Source of the DNA: an uncultured Senegalimassilia sp.
Lineage (GTDB): Bacteria; Actinomycetota; Coriobacteriia; Coriobacteriales; Eggerthellaceae
Direction of reading: 5' to 3'
Assembly: GCA_937925385.1 (NCBI GenBank)
Contig: CALEWN010000370.1
Span: 1 to 12,610 of the forward strand
Length of the DNA: 12,610 bases
Shown: positions 1-5,299 of the stretch, one piece after another
How positions within the stretch are numbered: position 1 is the stretch's first letter
How the letters are laid out: the number at the start of each line of letters is the position of its first letter
Notes under the pieces: generated by a model
What the model saw: only the letters and a program-made list of their open reading frames with translations
Told to the model about the DNA's origin: nothing
The model's database searches: none
Position numbers and translations under genes: made by a program

Positions 1-2070
1 ATCGACGATGAGCCTGAAGGGGGTGTGGAGGAGGATTCGAAGGTCGTCGTCATCGATAACGAGGCTGGGGCGGGCATCCATAGAGATGGCTGTCACGTGT
101 GGACCGATTATCGCGAGTATCCCGGATCGAATTACTCGGTGTGGGTCCGGCGCATCGATCGCGATGCGATGCATGGGTTTCAATTGAGGTCGTGGTTTTG
201 GAACTATTACTACTACGGGAAGGACTGGTATTACCAGCGCGTTGACGATCCTCCTATCGGCTTTTCCACGAAGTGGGTCAAGCAGCGCGCAAAGCGGATA
301 GGCATCGCAAGCGAAGCGCAATGGGCCGACCGCGTGCTCGTCGTCTCCCCGGCGACGGCGCCTTCGCTGCATCTTGGCGTCGAGGGCCCTTGGGCCGGCC
401 AGGGGTGCAGCGTGTTCGCCGCCGCGTCCTCGACGAGGCACCATTGGATAGCGGTGGAGCACGAAGACGAGCGCTTTGCCGGAACGTTTCGCTTGGTGCC
501 GGTTTGCGCTGGCGACGGCTCTCTTTCCCTCGGCCAGGCCGGCGGCGGCCCGCGTCTCGACCCAAGCGCGGCGCAGCTTCAGCAGCTTGCGGAAGCCGAT
601 CGTGCGCAGGCGGTGTGGGTGCATGGGCGAGGGCCGTGTCAGTGGCTTTTCAACGATTGCTCCGGTATGGCGTTGGATCGCGTGGGGGCATCGCAGGAAA
701 GCGGTGCTCAAGTGCAATTCCATTCGAACGGCTATGCCGACGGGGAATGGGATAACGAATCGCATATGTGGCATCTTGCGGATGCCCGTTTCGGTACGGA
801 GGATGGGGGCCCGTTCGATCTTGATGGCGCCGCGGATAGCTCTACGGCGGTTGTGGGCGCTTCGCTTTGCGTTCCCGATCCCCGGGTTGCGTTCAGGCCC
901 GGAGGCGCATCGGCAGATGCGGAAGGTATCCGCTACGAGTATGCGTGGCTTGTCGACGATGGCCAGGGCGAGGCCATCTCCGAGGTTCCCGAGGTCGAGG
1001 GCCGTGCATGCGTCTCCCTCGGCAAGGAATGCTTGTGGCTCGACGCGCAGCCGGCGGCGAACGTGGTGGGGACGCGCGGGCGCGCCGGGGCTTTATGCGC
1101 CGCCGATTTATCGGTTGAAGGGGGCGGTTTCGAGCTCGTGGCGCGTATCGCTTCGTCCGGGGCGTGGCGTGATGCTGCTGAAAAGGGAGCTGAGGCGCAA
1201 GCTTTGAGCATGAAGCTTTGCGGTGATGCAGCCTTGCGCTTCCATGTGCGCTATTGCGTGTGCGGCAAGGATGGGAACTGGTCGGAGTGGTTTCAGGATG
1301 GGCAGGAAGCGTCCTGCGGCGGGAGTCCTCTTCACGGTGTGAGCGCTCGAATCGTGCCAGCGGGGCTTCTTGAGGAAACAGGGCAGATGCTGCAGGTAGG
1401 CGAGCGCTTAGCGGGGAAGCGGCTGGTATGCATCGTGCGTGCGACCACCGCGCACCTGCATGCTGCGTATCTGGGGTGCGCGGTGTCGAAGCCTTTGCAT
1501 GTGGTGAACCCTTTCACCACGGTGCGCTATTTCGTGGATGGCGAATGCGAGCCTTGCTGGACCGAGCGCGTCGATGAGTCGTCCTCGTACAGCGCCGCCC
1601 CCGATGCGCGCTCTGCCGCTTTAAAGCCAGGGTGCGAGAAAGTGAAGGGCTGGTTCACCGATGCTGCGTGCACCGTTGCGTTTGCGGATGGGACGGTGGT
1701 GCAGGGTGCGACGTTGGACCTGTTCGGGCGCAATGTCGCCGAAGTCCGCTACGCATTGACGGAGATGTCGCGGGAATTGTTCTCGCAGAGACGGTGCTTC
1801 GCCGAGAAGCAGCTTGAAACCGAGGTGGACGGCGAATCCGTGTTGCCGCCTGTTCAAGAAGTCGTATATGGGGAGGTCCTTTCGTTTTCGCGACGTCCCA
1901 GCGTATGGTACGAGGCCGAGGGGCGTGCAAGGGAGGCGGTCGGCATCGTCGGCGCGTATGCCGACGCATCGGCAGCCCAGCCTCCGGCGCCGAAGCTGAA
2001 AGTGACGTGCTCTACGACGGTGTATCTTGCATGGGCATTGCCAAGATACGAGGGCATTTGGGTCTCTTAG
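1..2070 (+). CDS. Large secreted/surface lectin-like protein, 3' part only
   Basis: The frame is open from the first base and ends at TAG 2068-2070, so the 689 visible residues are the C-terminal part of a longer protein; the GTG at 25 lies inside the open frame and is probably not the start. Numbering from that GTG, residues 110-252 look like a ricin-type beta-trefoil lectin: two units of the kind 'S.LxLxxxGxxxGxxV...W' ending in HHW (139-141) and HMWHL (247-251). Residues 366-400 and 402-446 resemble clostridial hydrophobic-W (ChW) repeats, the second with GNWSEWFQDGQ. Residues 497-578 resemble an InlB-type beta repeat (VRYFVDG ... KGWFTD ... FADGTVV). No LPxTG motif or C-terminal membrane helix is present, so the protein is either released or held non-covalently through the repeats. 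More than a dozen cysteines are unusual for a secreted protein. A sugar- or wall-binding role is inferred from these weak domain matches; the target is unknown. Confidence 0.7.
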   Translation: MDDEPEGGVEEDSKVVVIDNEAGAGIHRDGCHVWTDYREYPGSNYSVWVRRIDRDAMHGFQLRSWFWNYYYYGKDWYYQRVDDPPIGFSTKWVKQRAKRIGIASEAQWADRVLVVSPATAPSLHLGVEGPWAGQGCSVFAAASSTRHHWIAVEHEDERFAGTFRLVPVCAGDGSLSLGQAGGGPRLDPSAAQLQQLAEADRAQAVWVHGRGPCQWLFNDCSGMALDRVGASQESGAQVQFHSNGYADGEWDNESHMWHLADARFGTEDGGPFDLDGAADSSTAVVGASLCVPDPRVAFRPGGASADAEGIRYEYAWLVDDGQGEAISEVPEVEGRACVSLGKECLWLDAQPAANVVGTRGRAGALCAADLSVEGGGFELVARIASSGAWRDAAEKGAEAQALSMKLCGDAALRFHVRYCVCGKDGNWSEWFQDGQEASCGGSPLHGVSARIVPAGLLEETGQMLQVGERLAGKRLVCIVRATTAHLHAAYLGCAVSKPLHVVNPFTTVRYFVDGECEPCWTERVDESSSYSAAPDARSAALKPGCEKVKGWFTDAACTVAFADGTVVQGATLDLFGRNVAEVRYALTEMSRELFSQRRCFAEKQLETEVDGESVLPPVQEVVYGEVLSFSRRPSVWYEAEGRAREAVGIVGAYADASAAQPPAPKLKVTCSTTVYLAWALPRYEGIWVS

Positions 2071-2076
2071 GCGTGG

Positions 2077-2107
2077 AAAAAACGAGCCGCCTTCAAGCGG
2101 CGGCTCG
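2077..2107 (-). terminator. Rho-independent terminator of the thrC operon
   Basis: A 9-bp perfect stem (CGAGCCGCC / GGCGGCTCG, 2083-2091 with 2099-2107) encloses a 7-nt loop. Read on the minus strand it is followed by six T (2082-2077). It lies about 120 bp downstream of the ModE-like gene and directly after the stop of the converging plus-strand gene. On the plus strand the hairpin has no T-run, so it works best for the minus-strand operon. Confidence 0.8.
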
Positions 2108-2228
2108 ATATGGGACTGCGGTGCGGATGCGGGGCGCATGGAGGGATGCGCGGCAAGGCCGATTCGCCCAGCTTGCGCGTTGTCGTCGAATTCCCCTTAG
2201 ACGGCAACGCGAATGGGGCGGCTACCGG

Positions 2229-2579
2229 CTATTGGCCGTCAACCTGCTTTTCGAAGCTGTCCTCGGCTTGCGCTTGAAGCTGCTCCTCGATGGTCTGGTA
2301 TGCGGCAAGGATTTGCTCGCAATCTTCGGTCAGACGGCTTCCGTGGGCGCCATCGCGGTAAAGAAGCTGCACGTCAAGGGCGGCTTCCGTATCTTTGATG
2401 ATACGCCACGCCTTGCTGTAGGCCATGCCCATGCTCTTAGCTGCGGCGTTCAGCGATCCGGTGTCGCGCACGCCGATGCACAGGCTGGCGATGCCGCGGC
2501 CGAACACCGAGTTGCTTTCCGTGTCGGGATTGACCACGGAGAGCCTCACGATCGGTTTTAGTTTGGCGAGTTTGCTCAT
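2229..2579 (-). CDS. Stand-alone ModE-type winged-helix DNA-binding protein
   Basis: This 116-residue protein matches the N-terminal DNA-binding domain of the molybdate regulator ModE (a LysR-like winged helix). Residues 41-68 form the helix-turn-helix (GSLNAAAKSMGMAYSKAWRI), followed by the wing and the LTEDCEQIL..Y helix seen in that family. The C-terminal molybdate-binding TOBE (MOP) domains are absent, so the protein cannot sense molybdate the way E. coli ModE does. Such short ModE-like proteins are frequent in Coriobacteriia; their ligands are mostly unknown. The start has a GAGGG ribosome site about 8 nt upstream. The gene lies 30 bp behind thrC on the same strand and is probably co-transcribed with it. 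A role in controlling thrC or its own operon is possible but not shown by the sequence. Confidence 0.85.
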   Translation of the reverse strand: MSKLAKLKPIVRLSVVNPDTESNSVFGRGIASLCIGVRDTGSLNAAAKSMGMAYSKAWRIIKDTEAALDVQLLYRDGAHGSRLTEDCEQILAAYQTIEEQLQAQAEDSFEKQVDGQ

Positions 2580-2609
2580 GAAAAGTCCCTCGGTTCCCCT
2601 CGTGTGCTG

Positions 2610-4166
2610 CTATTCGTTGTCCAGGGCGGCGAGAAACCGCTCGGTCGCGTTCTCGATATCCTCGGTGGTGCCGTCGATGACTTCGGTGAACCTGATGGGC
2701 AGGCCGTCAAGCTCCGCCAAGCCGCGCGGTACGTCGTGGTGGCCCGATTCATCGGCGACCAGGTCGTTGAGGCCGCAGCCGGAAAGTGCGGCAACGTTTT
2801 CCGGCAGGGGCTGGCCGGGCTGCATGTCATGCAAGGCGCGGTACACGTTGTTGCCGAACTTGGCCCAATGGGCGGTGCTGGCGATGAGCACGGGGTTTTC
2901 GCCGCGCAGGTTCTGTGCGGCGCGGTATGCCACGGCGGTATGCGGGTCGAGCAGGTAGTCGTGCTTGTCGAGCACCTCTTTGATGGTGCGCAGGCACTCG
3001 GCGTTGTCCACGCTATCGGCGGCGAAGTGCTCGCGTACGGCGTTGAACGTGTCCTCGTCCACGCGGAAACGGCGCTGTTGCTTCAGGTCCGCCATCCAGC
3101 CTGCGATCGCCTTGGGGTCGCGTCCCGTCAGCTCGAACAGCTGGCGCTCCAGGTTGGAGCTGACCAAGATGTCCATGGAAGGGGAGGGGGTCAGCACGAA
3201 CGGGCGGTCGGACACGTCGTAGGTGCCGGTGTTGATGAAGTCGGTGAGCACGCGGTTCTCGTTGCTGGCGCAGTACAGCATGTCGATGGGCACCCCCATG
3301 CGCTTGGCGTAGTACGCGGCCAGGATGTTGCCGAAGTTGCCGGTAGGCACGCATACGTCAAGCGGTGCGCCGGCTGCAAGCTTGCCGTCGGCGACCAGCT
3401 GCGAGTAGGCGGACACGTAGTACACCACCTGCGGCAGCAGGCGGCCCCAGTTGATGGAGTTGGCGCTGGAAAGGGAGACGCCATGCTCGGAGAGCAGCTT
3501 CTCGGCGAAGGCTGCGTCGCCGAACACGTTCTTAGCGCCCGTCTGACAATCGTCGAAGTTGCCGCGCACGCCCCACACGTTGACGTTGGATCCGCGCTGC
3601 GTGGCCATCTGGCGGTACTGGATGTCGCTCACCCCGCCGTCGGGATACATGACCGAGATGGAGACGTGGGGCAGGTCGCGGAAGCCTTCGAGGGCGGCCT
3701 TGCCGGTATCTCCCGACGTTGCCACCAGGATAAGGAAATCGTGATCGAGCTTGCCCTGCTCGCGCAGCTGGGCAGCCGATGCGCTGAAGAAGCGCGGCAG
3801 GCACTGCAGCGCCATGTCCTTGAAGGCGCTGGTGGGGCCGTGCCACAGCTCAAGGACGTGGGTGTCGGCATCAAGGGAGGTGATGGGGCAGATGCGCTCA
3901 TCGTCGAAGTTGTCGCCATAGGCCTGGGCCATCAGCTCGTCGATCACCTGCTCGGGCAGATCGACGCCGAAGGCCTTGTAGATACGCGCCGCGCGCTGCG
4001 CATAGGGCAGCTGCGCCAACTCGCAGATCTCATCGAGCGTAAGCTCGGGGATATGCTGCGGAACGTACAGTCCGCCGCCGTCGGCCAGGCCGTTGATAAC
4101 GGCTTCGGTGAATTCGACGGGCTGGTCGACGCATCCGCGCGTATCGATATAACGATTCTCTTGCAT
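2610..4166 (-). CDS. thrC: Threonine synthase
   Basis: Threonine synthase is a cytoplasmic PLP enzyme that converts O-phospho-L-homoserine to L-threonine and phosphate, the last step of threonine synthesis. The 518-residue product has the family N-terminus (Y.DTRG, then FTEAVINGLADGGGLYVP), the PLP-lysine motif ELWHGPTSAFKDMALQ with Lys116, the phosphate-binding ATSGDTGKAALEGF, and the PTGNFGN and TAHWAKF segments. An ATG 54 nt upstream at 4220 is in frame, but I chose the ATG at 4166. It has a strong AAGGAGG (4183-4177) 10 nt upstream, the protein then begins as in other ThrC, and the upstream ATG overlaps the likely -10 box. It heads a two-gene operon with the ModE-like gene. No T-box or threonine leader peptide was seen. 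Confidence 0.96.
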   Translation of the reverse strand: MQENRYIDTRGCVDQPVEFTEAVINGLADGGGLYVPQHIPELTLDEICELAQLPYAQRAARIYKAFGVDLPEQVIDELMAQAYGDNFDDERICPITSLDADTHVLELWHGPTSAFKDMALQCLPRFFSASAAQLREQGKLDHDFLILVATSGDTGKAALEGFRDLPHVSISVMYPDGGVSDIQYRQMATQRGSNVNVWGVRGNFDDCQTGAKNVFGDAAFAEKLLSEHGVSLSSANSINWGRLLPQVVYYVSAYSQLVADGKLAAGAPLDVCVPTGNFGNILAAYYAKRMGVPIDMLYCASNENRVLTDFINTGTYDVSDRPFVLTPSPSMDILVSSNLERQLFELTGRDPKAIAGWMADLKQQRRFRVDEDTFNAVREHFAADSVDNAECLRTIKEVLDKHDYLLDPHTAVAYRAAQNLRGENPVLIASTAHWAKFGNNVYRALHDMQPGQPLPENVAALSGCGLNDLVADESGHHDVPRGLAELDGLPIRFTEVIDGTTEDIENATERFLAALDNE

Positions 4167-4218
4167 GGGCTTGGCGCCTCCTTCGGCATTGCGAAAAGGG
4201 GGATTATTCACGGTACGC

Positions 4219-4224
4219 ATAATA
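4219..4224 (-). promoter_or_regulatory. Candidate -10 box of thrC
   Basis: TATTAT on the minus strand would start RNA near 4212 and give a leader of about 45 nt before the thrC ATG. No good -35 is present at 16-18 nt, so this is tentative. Confidence 0.4.
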
Positions 4225-4379
4225 TTCCTGCGAAAGTACAGATGGAAGATGATTTTCCCGTTCTTCAGACAAACGGTGGCTAACGGTGCATCCGTGCGCG
4301 AAGCGGCTCCGCTTGCGCCGTGGCTGGAACGAAGTAAATGTGGTGAAACCTTGAAAAATTACCCGTAGCGTACAAAAAG

Positions 4380-4390
4380 TTGCCTAAGGC
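4380..4390 (+). promoter_or_regulatory. Possible operator/-35 region of feoA
   Basis: The 293-bp space between the divergent thrC and feoA genes holds little that is recognisable. The inverted repeat GCCTAAGGC (4382-4390) overlaps a weak -35-like TTGCCT and lies 70 bp before feoA. It has the TTGCC..AAGG character of some MntR/DtxR-family sites, but the match is short. A possible -10 (TAACAT, 4414-4419) lacks a good -35. An iron-responsive promoter is expected here from gene content rather than shown. Confidence 0.25.
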
Positions 4391-4459
4391 TTCCATGCAA
4401 AGTCAATTTGATGTAACATCTTTCTGTTGTATGCGTCTAACAAATGAAGGGAGAACATC

Positions 4460-4750
4460 ATGGAGACTGCGATGACGAGCGCTGCGGTGAAGGCTGCGCG
4501 AGCTTCTAGCGTGTCCGTCCAGCAGATGCCGCTTTCCTTCCTGAAAGAGGGCGAGTCCGCGCATGTCGTCAAAGTGCGCGGGAGGGGCGACCTGCAGCAT
4601 CATCTTGAGAATCTTGGCTTCGTGGAAGGAGCGGAGGTCAAGGTGGTGTCGGGCGTGGCGGGAGACCTGATCGTCTCCGTCAAAGGCGCGCAGGTGGCCA
4701 TCGGCCGTCAAGCGGCGTCCCATATCATCACCTCCGCGGCAACGGCATAG
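4460..4750 (+). CDS. feoA: FeoA-family protein (first copy)
   Basis: FeoA is a small cytoplasmic SH3-like protein needed for ferrous iron uptake by FeoB, probably through contact with FeoB or its G domain. Of the 96 residues, 22-96 match the family: MPLSFLKEGESAHVVKVRG, a helix (LQHHLENLGFVEGAEVKVV) and a final VKGAQVAIGRQAASHI strand region. The first 20 residues are an extra Ala/Ser-rich extension. The start is supported by GAAGGGAG (4446-4453) about 6 nt upstream. It is the first gene of the iron locus and is followed after 130 bp by a second, diverged feoA. Two FeoA proteins with one FeoB is a known arrangement in anaerobes; different jobs for the two copies are not established. Confidence 0.92.
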   Translation: METAMTSAAVKAARASSVSVQQMPLSFLKEGESAHVVKVRGRGDLQHHLENLGFVEGAEVKVVSGVAGDLIVSVKGAQVAIGRQAASHIITSAATA

Positions 4751-4780
4751 CGGCCGATCTGCCGCCGCAGTAGGCGAATC

Positions 4781-4832
4781 CGGCCGCAGCGGGAAAACGC
4801 TGCGGCCGTTCGTGCGGCTGCGCTGCAGCCGC
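4781..4832 (+). other. Two adjacent strong hairpins between the feoA genes
   Basis: A perfect 11-bp stem (CGGCCGCAGCG / CGCTGCGGCCG, 4781-4791 with 4798-4808) with loop GGAAAA is followed 5 nt later by a perfect 8-bp stem (GCGGCTGC / GCAGCCGC, 4814-4821 with 4825-4832) with a 3-nt loop. No T-run follows, so neither is a classical terminator. They may stabilise or process the feoA transcript. TATAAG (4836-4841) right after could be a -10 for the second feoA but has no -35. Confidence 0.7.
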
Positions 4833-4880
4833 CAGTATAAGGGCATGGAGAGAAGCACAAGAAAGCGAGGATAGGGCTAG

Positions 4881-5117
4881 ATGGCCGAGATTCAGGGCAA
4901 AACGCTGCGCGATGTGCAGGTCGGCGAATCCGCTACGGTGCGCCGCCTGAGCGGAGAGGGCGCGCTCAAGCGTCACATCATGGACATGGGCATCACGAAA
5001 GGCGTCGGGGTGTACGTGCGCAAGGTGGCGCCGCTTGGAGACCCGATCGAGGTGACGGTTCGCGGTTACGAGCTGTCGCTGCGCAAAAGCGAGGCGGAGT
5101 GCATCCTCGTCGACTAG
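4881..5117 (+). CDS. feoA: FeoA-family protein (second copy)
   Basis: This 78-residue protein has the typical FeoA length and is a closer match to canonical FeoA than the first copy. It has KTLRDVQVGESATVRRLSGEG, the helix LKRHIMDMGITKGVGVYVRKVAPLGDPIEV, and a final YELSLRKSEAECILV. It is an SH3-like partner of FeoB in Fe(II) transport. The ribosome site is weak (GAGGATAGGG about 8-15 nt upstream of ATG 4881). It is separated from feoB by 182 bp that include a terminator, so it and feoB may not always be on the same transcript. Confidence 0.95.
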   Translation: MAEIQGKTLRDVQVGESATVRRLSGEGALKRHIMDMGITKGVGVYVRKVAPLGDPIEVTVRGYELSLRKSEAECILVD

Positions 5118-5123
5118 CATGTA

Positions 5124-5186
5124 CGCCGGCGTAACAGCCGGCGCATCGACCGTCGATGGGCAGTGGCGCGAGTGCGCCGTTTTTTA
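5124..5186 (+). terminator. Triple hairpin with terminator after feoA2
   Basis: Three inverted repeats stand in a row. CGCCGGC/GCCGGCG (5124-5143) has a 6-nt loop. CATCGAC-C-GTCGATG (5144-5158) is an almost perfect palindrome. GGCGC/GCGCC (5165-5178) has a GAGT loop and is followed by G and six T (5180-5185). The last has the form of a rho-independent terminator and would end or attenuate the feoA transcript before feoB. Confidence 0.7.
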
Positions 5187-5193
5187 CCGGAAC

Positions 5194-5213
5194 GAGTTAC
5201 CGTAACCTAACTC
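5194..5213 (+). promoter_or_regulatory. DtxR/IdeR-like operator upstream of feoB
   Basis: The outer arms GAGTTA and TAACTC form a 6-bp inverted repeat, and the inner TTACCGTAA is itself symmetric. Aligned by hand with the DtxR/IdeR consensus (TTAGGTTAG..CTAACCTAA), the 19-mer at 5192-5210 agrees at about 12 positions, mainly GTTA and TAACCTAA. It lies between the feoA terminator and the feoB leader hairpin, where an iron operator would be expected. I could not define a clear -10/-35 pair here. A DtxR-type regulator is encoded 3.5 kb downstream. Confidence 0.5.
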
Positions 5214-5218
5214 AAAAT

Positions 5219-5273
5219 GGCTTCTGAACTGGGACGATGTGAAACATCGAAACCCAGAACAGCGCAAGAAGCC
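5219..5273 (+). promoter_or_regulatory. Nested hairpin leader of feoB
   Basis: Three helices nest inside one another: GGCTTCT/AGAAGCC (5219-5225 with 5267-5273), CTGGG/CCCAG (5229-5233 with 5253-5257) and CGATGT/ACATCG (5235-5240 with 5244-5249), closed by a GAA loop. The internal loops are GAA against AACAGCGCA, and A against AAA. All arms pair perfectly. The element ends 26 nt before the feoB ATG. A palindrome CGAATCGATTCG (5273-5284) follows at once. It could be a regulatory 5' UTR or an mRNA stabiliser. It lacks the four-way junction of the NiCo/czcD riboswitch. Confidence 0.6.
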
Positions 5274-5299
5274 GAATCGATTCGCAAGAAAGGTAGATC

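Noticed and set aside
4167..4220. Upstream ATG (4220) as thrC start
   Set aside because: The extra 18 residues are not part of the family, the ATG overlaps a -10-like box, and the AAGGAGG fits the ATG at 4166.
2604..4283. Long open frame on the strand opposite thrC (559 codons)
   Set aside because: It mirrors thrC, gives a His/Val/Gly-rich product without family resemblance, and has no ribosome site; it is a shadow of a GC-rich gene.
4184..4300. T-box or threonine attenuator before thrC
   Set aside because: The leader predicted from the -10 box is only about 45 nt and has no leader peptide with Thr codons or T-box element.
5214..5299. NiCo/czcD-type riboswitch before feoB
   Set aside because: The leader folds as one nested hairpin; I see no four-way junction.
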